Of a DNA stretch of 64,000 nucleotides, positions 7,501 to 18,800 are shown in pieces. Each line of letters begins with the position of its first letter. Position 1 is the stretch's first letter. The DNA comes from a virus. The notes under the pieces are model-generated. The model was not told the origin of the DNA. It did not search any database and worked only from the letters and a program-made list of their open reading frames with translations. Where the stretch lies: positions 1 through 64,000 of IMG/VR virus record IMGVR_UViG_3300046328_000506. One strand, given 5' to 3'. Position numbers and translations under genes: made by a program.

Positions 7501-9761
7501 AACTTCTGATTTGAGCCAACATGAACTACAGTATTCTTATTGTCTAATTCTGCTGAATAAAACTCTGGGTTAGTGTTTTTCAAGTCAGAGTAACTTACAA
7601 CTTTATCACCTTCCCTAAAATATTCAAATAACTTATCTACAACAGTATAATAATATTTATCTTCTTTATTTGTAGAGGACAGTATATCAAGTCTTTCTTC
7701 TTTTGATAACTTATAGAAGTTTACAATATTATTCATATCTGTACTCCTATCAGCATCTAATTTATCTCTTAAAGCTACTTCTACGAGTTTTTTCCTATCA
7801 TTTATATCAGTTAAACCCATAAATGATTTTTTAGCTGTGCCAGACTTCTCATCTTCTTTACTTAGATAAAAGAAATCCTTTCCATCATATTTACTTGTAA
7901 TATTACCTACAGTATGTCTTACACTATCTTCATTTACATTTAACCCTTTTCCAGATATAAACTTTAACAAATCATTTACATTACTAATAACCAATGACTT
8001 TTGATACTTAACATCATTGATTAATGAGGCTAACGCCTCAGAAGGCAAAGTAACTGGTGTACTACTATCTAATATTTCGTTGGTAACTTGCTGTATATAC
8101 TTATCTGTATTTTGTAGATTAAGTATAGAAGATAAACCTAATACTTCAGCAATATCTTTTAAGAAGTTATTTATTGTACGTATAATCTTATCTTTTACAG
8201 AAATCTCATAGTCTGTATCTTTTGAGTTTAAAAGTCTATCGGCAAATTGTTCTCCTAATAAATAGACAAATGTTTCCTCTTTAATATCCTCTACAGATTT
8301 TAAATCACTATAAGCAGTTCTAATCTCTTTGTAGTAAGGCAAACCTTCAACTGAATTAATTATATCTAAATACTTATCATAGTTTGTATCTTTTATAATA
8401 GCTAAATAAACATGAGCAAATTCGTGTATTGGGGTTGCTAATGTAAACTTGTTGTTATTTATAAAGACTTCACCTTTATCTACCCACCCAAGTTCTGAAT
8501 TATTACTCTCAACTACATTTACTTTAATATTAGGAAACTTAGATTGTAACTGAGCTAAATGTTCTTCAAATAATTGAGTATATCTATCTAATTTAGTTTC
8601 AGGTAGTTTAGATAAAGATTCATGTTTAGATAATTTTGAGTATTTAATATTTGCTTTGTAAAGTTCTTTTTGCTCACTTTCTAAATTAACTCCTAATTTT
8701 GTATTTTTTAAAATATTTTTTGTTTTATCATCAAACATTAAATGCTCAATAGAAACTTTACCTGTAGTATAAAAATATTCAAATCTATCAATAAGATTTT
8801 TAGATTTTAAACTTGGTTTTTTTACAAAGGCTTTTTTTATAAAATCTAAAAATTTAGCAATAAGTTTTTTTACAGCAGGTTTAAGCTCGTATTCAGTAGT
8901 AGTACCAAGCATTACATCTTGTACTAACATCCTTAAATATTCATTTACTAAACTAAATTTACCACTATCTGTTGAATCATCAATATCTCTGTATATTTTT
9001 TTTATATCATTTTTTTGTTTAGTAGAAAGTTCATTGTAAACATTAAATAAATCTTTATCAATTGATATTTTTTGAAATACATTGTGTATTAATTCTTCTG
9101 TAAATATCAAATCAACACCTTTTATAAAAGCCTCATAGTTGTTAAAACTATTTACAAGTTTACCTAATTTACCAATGTTAATATAAATACCCTTACCATC
9201 ACTATACAACATTTGTGAATTTTCTTCATCTACAATTCTAATTGATTTATTTCCTTGTACAGTTGATTGTAGTCTTCCAGTGAATTTATCGGTTTCATTT
9301 GTGAATCTTGCAGCGATTCTAAGTCCCATCTGCAATAACAATGACCTCTTGACCCCTTCACCAGTTTGTAAAGCTGTAAATAATTCTTCTGTGCTGTTTC
9401 CATAAATTCCTCTGTTACTGGTATCAGGTATATTGTAGTATTCTGAAATTCCTGCAAAGTCGTTAAATTCACTAATGGGAACAAATGTACTCCTGGTATT
9501 TGGTTTGAATAATAAAACATTTCTATTTCCCAAAATCTTTCCAATCGCATCCTGATTACTTCTTCTGTAATCGTTTCTTGTTTCTTCCGAGATTTCATAA
9601 TTAACGTGATATATTTTATCGTTTGTACTTGATGCAGCATTTTCTTTTTCTGCAATATATTTATTTATTAACCCAATATTATCCCTAAGAAAATTATTAT
9701 ATTCTTCGTGAGTATTAAAGTTGTATTCTTTATCTAAATTTAGTGTGTATAAACAAGGCAT
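4596..9761 (-). CDS. Giant virion-associated protein with zincin metallopeptidase motif
   Basis: This 1,721-residue protein is last in the polymerase/cargo transcription unit, 61 bases downstream of the 5,724-residue gene. It has a gluzincin-like motif HEFAH at residues 446-450, with an acidic helix (EETF, 495-498) about 50 residues later that could supply the third zinc ligand. Long charged helical regions follow, then a hydrophobic segment at about 1617-1637 (LVFTLSAVGFMVMQAAF) near the C-terminus. Such large multi-domain proteins beside the virion RNA polymerase are typical of crAss-like phages and resemble the 'polyvalent' proteins that are injected with DNA. A role as an ejected virion protein with peptidase activity is inferred. 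Confidence 0.65.
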   Translation of the reverse strand: MPCLYTLNLDKEYNFNTHEEYNNFLRDNIGLINKYIAEKENAASSTNDKIYHVNYEISEETRNDYRRSNQDAIGKILGNRNVLLFKPNTRSTFVPISEFNDFAGISEYYNIPDTSNRGIYGNSTEELFTALQTGEGVKRSLLLQMGLRIAARFTNETDKFTGRLQSTVQGNKSIRIVDEENSQMLYSDGKGIYINIGKLGKLVNSFNNYEAFIKGVDLIFTEELIHNVFQKISIDKDLFNVYNELSTKQKNDIKKIYRDIDDSTDSGKFSLVNEYLRMLVQDVMLGTTTEYELKPAVKKLIAKFLDFIKKAFVKKPSLKSKNLIDRFEYFYTTGKVSIEHLMFDDKTKNILKNTKLGVNLESEQKELYKANIKYSKLSKHESLSKLPETKLDRYTQLFEEHLAQLQSKFPNIKVNVVESNNSELGWVDKGEVFINNNKFTLATPIHEFAHVYLAIIKDTNYDKYLDIINSVEGLPYYKEIRTAYSDLKSVEDIKEETFVYLLGEQFADRLLNSKDTDYEISVKDKIIRTINNFLKDIAEVLGLSSILNLQNTDKYIQQVTNEILDSSTPVTLPSEALASLINDVKYQKSLVISNVNDLLKFISGKGLNVNEDSVRHTVGNITSKYDGKDFFYLSKEDEKSGTAKKSFMGLTDINDRKKLVEVALRDKLDADRSTDMNNIVNFYKLSKEERLDILSSTNKEDKYYYTVVDKLFEYFREGDKVVSYSDLKNTNPEFYSAELDNKNTVVHVGSNQKFTVINITNLGVRNGEKEETIFGGLAGKSTLAGASNVNTSNSNQDLNSLQATLISMFITKNGGKVQKVGVGKFDKKVFANTPVTTDTAKELKTLKYLRKINAVNEQLSQTKDLKSILLDTLEDDKLFSSISYQSSYLQLLKDTYEDFNTENYTYPAGLREELDNYITSPKDISHIEKLRNTIKRRLEYLSRELSDADQKQSKEFILLSESLRSIDSGYEHTLNAHKNLGSIEKWYTSFLSVSNKYVAWWLKGFESRRFNLTEKWLKDYKGYNGKVNEKGGMLDVFEALIKDYEVRNPTAVLTSRVLNDTTKYFDNLYVYKEVNYTDKNGNTTKVKVNTFKLKPETDKDLTKAEKDTIAYIKKHVKDTVIANYKLNNPKPQDKTGIEWEEAIEEWYNKSSFGLGAIPIVKSTVSSKLFNTGETSLTGVASKKLLDNFLNLNTYYENKPEDFTKIPDYFSYQTSNELFNEKVGLDFNGDYVIDGWEALQADVETDIVKALDIFTLQNYKQEFMKELIPMWKAATAMINKMDIDLGIKQLGEDAIKSNTEDVLDKIVKSLLFGQKITAKTAGEQKLAKFIDVVTTATTFGTVALAPFTSLKSFLSNVAALITNAMKNNPEYKYSLEDLYWAFKSMTKEFDKAVMLATELRVFNADEFDMVTSLQYSAHKFSLLRSVNAFILDLGADRFIKLMILLAQSKKDKTWGAYKWDKDKLVYDEAADRRNRGDKVVDEIKLNQQKEKSLHPNAKMKSAYDSGSRLVYEKLNATVLGGYTDLTATTASTTFLGKAFSQMRKYMFVRTEKAFRDEEYNDNEVYYKQDKNGEVVRITPYENGQYKSFVRMASIFYNKYFGLTSEQISDMTPSDRENLKSMLVFTLSAVGFMVMQAAFEDDDEKSKKTRSVYDSLISDMFIIDNAKTTIDAFKNPFISISFISKLMDITKDIVVGDLKDANNKLFKTVGVLKTYDFFTTLGK

Positions 9762-9822
9762 GTGTTATATTTTTTATGTTATATTAACTTGTTAATGTTT
9801 TTATTAACGATTAAATTTTATT

Positions 9823-12800
9823 TTAGGCTTCACATTTAGTTGTTACAATTCCTAATTCCATTAACTTATCATTCAAGTCTGTATTATCAATCTCATTTGC
9901 TATATCTAATTTAACTCCACCAGTAAACATTAATTCTTTTTTACCAGTCAAGTTATTAGTTGTAGCATACTGATTAATTTCAGCAATTTTATTTTGAACC
10001 CCTTCTAAATCAGCAGTTTCTTCAAACTCTATTGTATTATAGATTGGGTATAAAGACATTGCTATTTTATCTGCATTTGTAGCATAACTATTGATTGATT
10101 TTAAACCTGCTGTAAATACTCTATTGTATGTAGATTTGTCATCACTTAGTTTATAGAGTACACTTACATATCTATTCTTTTCTTCATACTTTTTAACGTA
10201 AGTGTAATTTATAAATTTAGGTAAATCATTCCTAATCTTATCTTTACTATTTGTATAAACACCTTCTAAGAACTTATCAACAGTTAAACTATTCATTATC
10301 TCAGCTTCACTATTAATATATAATTGAGCTCTTATTTTACTGCTTTCTCCAAATTGTACATTATGTCTTGCTGAATAAGTTTTATCTGGATTGAATAGAT
10401 AATACTGTTCTTCAAACAAAGCTAAGTCTGTATCTAATGTACTATCTTTTCCTTTATATTCTTCCAATTGATTTTTTAAGAAATCTGAATAGTTTGTATT
10501 AACATCTACAGACATCACTTCTGCAAAACTACCTTTACCTAAATTGTGAGTTTTACTAATAAGTGTTTGTAAGAATAATGCTTGTTTAAATGCTTGTCCT
10601 AATGCTCCATAGCTACTCAAATTATTATACCTTACATTTATTAGGTTTTTAGTTTCGGGTGTTAAAGCTGTAGCATTAGATAGCTCTAACGTAATCATAT
10701 TATCAAGACTATCTGTTTGTATATTCTCTACTACAAATTTATCATTTTTTAATTTATTATCACCGTTCCGTATTTCTTCTAAGAATTTTGGTAGATATTT
10801 AATAAACTTATACCTATGATTAGTTTTACTTAAATCTAATTTTCTAAGTTCATTTAACCACCTAAAACCTTGTACTTCTGACAGGCTATTTTTATAGCCG
10901 CCTAAGTATTTAGCAATTAAGAATTTATCAAACTCTTTTTCTAATGATTTATAAGCTCCTTCTGATTTAAATTTATTGTACACTGTATCTGCTTTATTCC
11001 TAATCTTATCAAATGTTTCTGATACTTGTGGTAGTTTATGGATAAACATTCCTTTCTTAATCTTATAGTCATAGATAATACCTTTGATAGCTTGTTTTAC
11101 AAAGTTATTGTAAGCTACAAGTTTTCGTGGAGAGAATAGTTTAGCACTATCTTCTTCTATAACTTCTGTAATTGAATCACTATCAGTATTGTTTAGTAAT
11201 TCAGTTTCTAATTGTACTACAGCTTCATCAATATTACCTGTATAACCCAATGTGCTTAATGTGCTTTCAAGTAATCTAATATTATTATACTCATTACCAG
11301 AAGTTCCTTGTAAAGTCCTAAGAATACCATTAGACTTCATTACTTCACTACCTAACTGTTGTAATTGATATAATGAAGCAAATACATATTTTTTAGTATT
11401 TTTCTTTTCTTCATCTGTTAAATCTTCTAACTTAGCAGTTAAACTTACAGGATTGGCATTTGTAGATTTTAAGTAAGATGATATGGTTTCAAACTCACTT
11501 TCACTTTCAAGTTTTTCTTCTTTTGTTCTTCTCCTAATTTCTTTTGCTACAGCTTTCTCAATCTCTTCATCCGTACCTTGTAAAGTATCTCTGAAATTAC
11601 CCATCTTTTCTAATACTCTTTCTCTTATTGCTTTCTCTATTTCAGATTTAGTATAAAGATTAAATCCCCAATTTAATGTTTCAACTGTAGCATTTCCAGC
11701 ATTGTCTGTAGATTCTAATTGAACACTACCATCAGTATCTCTTTTTATTTCTTCCCCATTTTCATCTACTAACTTTTGTATCTTATCTTTTTTAAATAGA
11801 TACAATTTTAGTAGGCTATCTAACGATAGCTTCTTATCAGACTTAGAGAAAATAGAGTTTTTAGCATTTAAAGATTTAATTAATCCTAATGTATAAGGGT
11901 GAACCATTAAATTAGTCATATCTTCTTCATCTATTTGAGCAACGATAGCCCCACCAAATAAATTCCAAGTTTTTTCATTTACGTTTAACCAGCCTAACAA
12001 TGCTTCTTTTGCATTATCTAATGAAGCATTAGAATAGTTTTCTAAGATTTTATTTACTAAGATTAGTTCTTCTCTAAAATATTCTCCATTTTGTAATCTA
12101 TAACCAGCAATAGGTTGGTTAGTATCAACTTTAATTTTATAAGCTGATTTTTCTATTGGTGTTAAAGTTGTATCAGCATCAAATTCTTCTTTTAATTTCT
12201 CTTTTGATATTGGGAATGATGATACAGTAGAAGTATACCCATCTACAACTTCTCCGTTTTCAGTTCTTGCGCCACCAAGAATCGAGTCGTAGACTTTACC
12301 GTTAAAATATATTGGTTGATTAAACTTATCAGCATTTACTACACCACTATCTTTTAATGTTTTAGCTATACGATACATATTGTAATACACCTCTGATAGC
12401 TTTACAAATATACCAACACCAGCTTTACCATCATTGTTATTTTTCTGCACAATCATTTTAGATACAGGTGAGTTAAATCCCATCTTATAACTATCTGATT
12501 GTCTTTGCTCTAATGCTTGTTTTCTTTCTTTTAATTTTTCAAAGTTAATTGGAGAGAATAAAGTTCTAATATTAAAAGGGTCTAATAAAGCTCTTTTCTT
12601 AGCATTAAACATTGTTCTTCTAATAGCTCTCTCAGGGGTATCTTTTCTATTAGTGTCATAAAACTCTAATGTAACCATGTCTCCGTCATTATCTGAACCT
12701 GCAATTAATGTTAATTCAGAAGGTACTAAAACAGTATTATCTTGACTATCATAGAACTCCACAATTTTAGTCATTTGAACTGAGTTATAACCTGTTACAG

Positions 12801-15800
12801 GAATACGTGTTAATTTAGGTTGAGTAGCTAATTTCCATAATTCAAATTCTTCAACTGCTTTATCCATAATAATATCTGAACTAATAGGTTTTCCTTTAAA
12901 TATTTTCTGGTATTTTGCAGTAAACCAATCAATATTGTTTACTTCTCCGAACGTAGTTTTCTCTGGTATCTCAAATTGTGATAATGCTTTTCTTGAAACC
13001 ATGATTTCCATCGGTTCAACTTTATACAAGTCCTTGGTATCATCTACAATTTGTTTAGACACAGCACTTAGTTCGTAATTCTTTAAGTGTTTGATAAATT
13101 CTTTTACTTGCTTATCATCAAGTAATTTACCTGTTGCTATTTCTGTAATCCTTGTAAATGCTAATTCATCTACTTCTATATTTACACCTTCTTTAAATTC
13201 TAATTGGTATCTATCATTTAGTTTAGCAAATTTCCGTCTAACCAATTCCTTCTTAGACATTCTTTCAGTCTTACCATTTACTTCAACATTATACATATTT
13301 ACAAGACCTGTACTATTAGATACAGTTCCCCTAAATCCTTTAAATCTTTGTTTTACTGTAAATGATTTAATAGCACTTGCAATAGCTCCATACATACTAT
13401 TTCTAAGTAGTGGGTGTGAAGAATCAATATTATTTGTAGCAAATAATAAAGTGTTAGAAATATTACCCATATTCCTAAGTATATCTGCTAATTTATCTTT
13501 AAACCATTTCTCTTTTGTAGATTTAATTGCGGCAGCTTTCTCAGTTTCATTCTCAGGTAATATAAATGAACCAGATTTCTTATCTAATGTAATCAATCCT
13601 TGTTCTGCCAAATTACCAATAGTATCGTATATCTCTTTTGTAGTTTGATAGTTTTTACCTAACAATGAGAATATGTAATTTTCTTGGGTAATCATTGCTA
13701 TATCAGATTCAACAGGACTTTGGTATAAACTAATTACAAATCCTCCCATTCTATTATCTATCTTATCTCTATTCCAATCTTCATCAAATTGATTGTTTAC
13801 TTTGTTAGGAGATATTTTAGATGATTTAGGTGTAATGAGTAATCCTGTATGTAAATCTTCATAAGTCTTAGCCGGTTCTGTTATAGTAACACCATCAAAT
13901 TCAATCACTTGCTCTGGGATAGCCTCGTTATTTTTATTTTGTAAACCAGTATCAGGATTGATAGCATTAAACCAATCTGTCAATTTGTCCCAATCTCTAT
14001 CTAATTCATTCCATTTTTGAAACAAGGGACTATTTGTTCCTCCTAATGTCTTCTCTACATAGTTATAAACATATTCATTGCCCAATTCTAATAACTCATT
14101 TGTTAATTTAGAATAAGAGTTCTTTATAAGTTTAGGACTGAACAAACCTCCTGCAATATTTTTTCTTTGTGATTTATCTTGGAATTTATTACCATAAGAG
14201 TTTTGCTCTAAGTTATCATGTAAAGGTGTCATAAAACCTAAACCATCTATCAACTCTATATCAATATCTAATTTAGCATCAACATCTTCATTAACCAAAG
14301 CATTTACTATTACAGCAGTTTGTAATGGTGCAGTAGATTTCTTTAATGTTGTAGGAGTTACTACTTTTTGTTTTGTCTCAGCATCTTTTGTTTCTGTAAA
14401 TCCTTTGTATCTTTCAGCATTATCATATATATCTTTCTTTAAAAATGGTTCTTCAATAGTTGCTATATTACTAAACCTACTTAAACCATTTGGATTATTT
14501 AAGTCTGGTGTTTTATAGTTTGTAGATAAGAAGATAGCACGTTTGATTTCGTCAACTAAATCTTTGTAGTTAAACCTATGCCCATGATATGCCTCATCTA
14601 TAAAGTAACCATTTACTACAGAACTTGTTAAAAAGTCTAATAGTATTGGGTTAATTACTTCTGTTGCAACTTGTGTTTCTACACCATTAACTATAAGTGG
14701 TTTTAATATATTTCTTTTTAAGTTATACCCAACAACTTCAGTAGGGTTCTTTTTACTAAACGCTGCTAAATCTGTAAACTCTGCATTTGTATAGAGTTTC
14801 TTTTCAACTAACTTTTCAATCAAGTCTGCTCCAATAAAATTATACCCAGATTTTACAATCTCTCTTGCATCTTTAAGAATTGTATCTTTTAATTCGTTTA
14901 TTTTATTTGCAGTAATCTCAGCCTTATTCTTACCGTTAAATATACTCTTTATGTTTTTGTGTAAAGAATAATCTTTGGCAATATCAAATCCTATTTTAAT
15001 ATCACTTTTTTGTAGTAAACTCTTATTGTCTTTTGCAAGTTTAGATAGAAGTGTTTCAAATGTACTTAGTTGTTTTTCAGTTAAGACTGACATATTTTTC
15101 AATCTTAACTTTTGTACTTCTTTATATAACTTACTATCTATTTGATTTTTAACTAACAACTTAGCAAAGTTCTCAACTCTTGGTAAAAACTGATTGTAGA
15201 AATAGTTTAAATCTGAATCTACCATTTTCCCTACTTTTTCAGTTAGTAAATCATCATTTGTAAATTTAACTAATAGTTTATCTCCTTTTATTTTCTTTAC
15301 AAATTGTGTAGCTTTATCTGATTTTGGTACAGTTTGAGCATAGTATGAAGTTCCTTTTGAAGCAATTAAAGGTTTTACAAATAACTCTTCCATGTAAATC
15401 TTAGCTTGCTCAAATACAGAAGCATCTACTATTTGCATTTTCTCCCCTGTTTCAGGATTTGTAATAACGTTTAATTCTTTAATAGAATCTTCATCAAAAT
15501 CTATCTCTCCTGTTAATAAAGGATTTTTATAAAAACTATTTGATATAACTTTCGCATTAGTTTCTTCTGCTGTTAAGTCTAAGACTTCCCCAGAGAAGAA
15601 CTTATTTTTAATCTTAAATAATAATGATTGTGCTTTATGTTGTGTATTATTATCTAAGTTTAAGTGCTTAGTATCACCATCAGCAGTCTTAGTAAACTCT
15701 TTCTCCATTTTAGGAATAACTTGCTCGTAGAGCGATGCAAGTCGTTCTACATCTTGGTATTCCATTACAGGAGAACGTCTATTGCTTTTCTCGTTTACTG

Positions 15801-18800
15801 TATCATCACCAAAGCTAAGGTTTTCTTTTAATTGCAATAGACTTGGGTTGTTGATTAAATTAATAACAGTATCATTTGTGTCATATAGTGAAGTAGCTTC
15901 TGTACTATATTCTCCGATTAAATCAGCAATAAATTGTGTATAGCTAAAGCCTAATACTTTCCCAATTGTTGCATTGTAATTATTATCTTTTTTAAGTAGA
16001 GCTTCTTTGACTAAATCTAATGGTAATGATACTCCTAACTTATCTAACATATCAGACAGATAATTTGGCAACTTATCATTAGTTAGCATTTCAGGTATTA
16101 ACGTACCTTTGATTGTATAAGAAGTTTTATTCTCTTGTACCTCAGCATTATTCTGTGTAGCTTTATCTATAATCTCTAACTTTACAACTGGAGTATTGTT
16201 ATAAGTTAGGTAATAAGCATCTTTTTTACCAGTGATATTACTTTCGGTAGGTCTATTTATTATCTTAATACCAGTCTTTTGAAACTCAGCTATTGTAGAT
16301 TTCTTAGGAGTTAAACCATTCTCGTTAGTATAAAGATGATTTATAAGTTTTCCTTTTGTTATAGCTTTTAAGTCGGCAAATAATGTTGTTGCTTTCCCTT
16401 CTTCTATAACTCCTTCTTTAATATCTAAGTTTAAGGCTAATCTTTTTACAGTAGAACCATAAAATGAATATAATTCAGATAAAACATTTGATAGTTTTTC
16501 TTTGTATGAGTCATTAATTACTTCATTAACACCTTGTTCACCCAAAGAATTTTCAGCAACTACACTATAAAAACTGTTATTTGTATTTCCAATAGTTTCT
16601 CCTAAGAAAGTTTTTGGTGCAAAGAACTTGACAAACAAACTAAATGCTGCACTACCACGCTTAAATGCTGTATTATTTACAACTTCTTCAAATGATTTTA
16701 GTATCTCATCATAAGTTGGGTCTATATTTTTACTTGAGTTTTTAGCTTTTTTAAATACTTCATTTAATACAGATTTGCCTTGCATCAAATCTACATATCC
16801 ATTAGTTTTCTTCCACGTTTCTTTTACAGTTTTCCCTTCTTGTACAGTTTCTTTAATATACAAAGGAGTATTTACTAAGTGTTGTATCAATATATCAGAT
16901 TCTGTAGCTTCTTTATTCCTATCTAATAAGTGAAACTCTTTACCTTTTACTTCAACATCACCTTCTTTTGTCAATTCATTATCACTATACAATCCTTCAT
17001 TTGTAACTGTTGGGTAGTTGTAAAGTACAATAGTGTCAAATGGTATAATATCTTCTAATACACCATCTTCCAATTCTACTTTTACAGGAGTAAATAACAA
17101 GTGTAATCTTGCATCAGCTTTCTCATAATCATCATTAATATTTAATTTAGATAAAGCTAACTGTGTATCTTCTTCTAATTCTTCTTCTGTAGGAGCTTCG
17201 CTGAATGTATCTATATGAAGTTGTTTAGCTTCAGCTTTAACTCTATCAACTACTTCTTTGTATTCCTCCAATCTCTCCCCTTTTAGTTTATCAATAGCCT
17301 CTGATAAATCTAATTGAAAATCATCATTAATACCATATTGGAAATCATACAACTTCCTCCTTTGCATCAAGTTAGCTATCTCTAAGTTAATCTCATTGCT
17401 TGTACCATCACCGCTAAATACTTTGTATAGAGATTGATATGCTTTGATTCTTTTCCCTTTATTATTCAATGCTGTATCAATAACTACATCATCACTATAT
17501 TCTTTAACATCAAAGTCTCTGTATATACCAGACTCCAATGTATTAAACAACTCATTGACGTAGTTAGAATCGTTTATAAGACGCTTTCTTATGTTAAGGT
17601 ATATTTCCCTCATCCCAACGTAAAGTCTTCTTATAGCTAACGGTAGACCCCTTAAAATTGAAGTATTAGTTTCTTGGTATGTTGGGTAAGTCTTACCGTA
17701 CCACTGTGCTAATTTTTCTTCAACTTCACGTTCAGTTTGAGTGAACATATTAAACTTAGTCCTTCCTTCATTTATTACATTTTTCCTAAACTGTGGAGAT
17801 ACAGCTTTAAGTACATAGTGAACAGCTTCGTGTGATACAGTTTCACTATCTACTAATCCGTTAAACTCATTTAAAGCAATTACATTTTTATAAACATAAC
17901 CTAATACTTTATCTGGGTCTGAATGGAAATCGTACTCAGCTTGCGTAATTATTCCAGCTTCTAAATCTTTTTGTAACTGTTCATTATTGAAGTTTATTTG
18001 CAACGTAGTTGCCCCAAAAAGATTACGCAACCTATTTGTAGCGTCTAATTTATTTGTAACAAAATTAGGATTACCTGTATTTAGATTTAAAGTTGGTTCT
18101 GTATATTTTTCAGGATTAAGAAGTTTATCAATTTGCTTTATCCTTGTATTTAAGTCTGCAAGTTCTTTATCATTTTGTACAGCTTTCTTTATTTCATCTT
18201 TACTTTTACCTACATTTTCAGTAGTTATTGCGTTAATCCTTGTTTTCTTAACTACACTAATTGTATTTAACTCTTCTTGTAGTTCTTGTGTAGATTGTGT
18301 AGGTTCTACTTCAACTTTTGTAGGAGTATTAACTACAGGTTTCGTCTGTGCTTTTACAGGCTCTTTCTTAAGAGCTGCTGGTTTCTTCTTATTTTCTTCT
18401 GGTATTAAACTATCTATATCTACTAAAAATGTAGGATATGGTTTACTAAGTGATTTAGTTCTATATACTCTATCTAATACTGTAGACATCTGAGTTTTCC
18501 CATCTTTATCTTTATCATTTTGGAATGGTACTAATACAAATGGTTTTTCATGCGTTTCTAATGTACCTAACTTTACAGAACCAAAAACCTTACCTCTTGT
18601 TTGTTGGTCTATTTTATAGTTTGTAGTGTTTGTGTCATCATTAGCCCACATTTTTTTAGCTTGCTCATCTCCTAATATTGTACTTAGGTAATGAATTAAA
18701 TCATATCTGTACTTAGGATTAAAGTCTCTTTTAAAACCTTTTTCTCCATCAGGATTAACTTCACCATAATAACCAATTTGCTTACCTTCATTATCTCTTT

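Noticed and set aside
9230-9655. 141-codon - strand frame nested in the 1,721-aa gene
   Set aside because: It is an alternative frame of a gene whose main frame is longer and conserved in type; there is no leader or motif of its own.
9762-9822. AT-rich palindromic-looking spacer between the two giant genes
   Set aside because: Only TTAAC/GTTAA 5-bp arms are present, which is expected by chance in such AT-rich sequence; no terminator U-run or promoter box.
13091-13648. 185-codon + strand frame opposite the giant gene
   Set aside because: It is a shadow of the - strand polymerase frame; its composition follows the complement of that frame. The same applies to the other + strand frames between 4700 and 33000.
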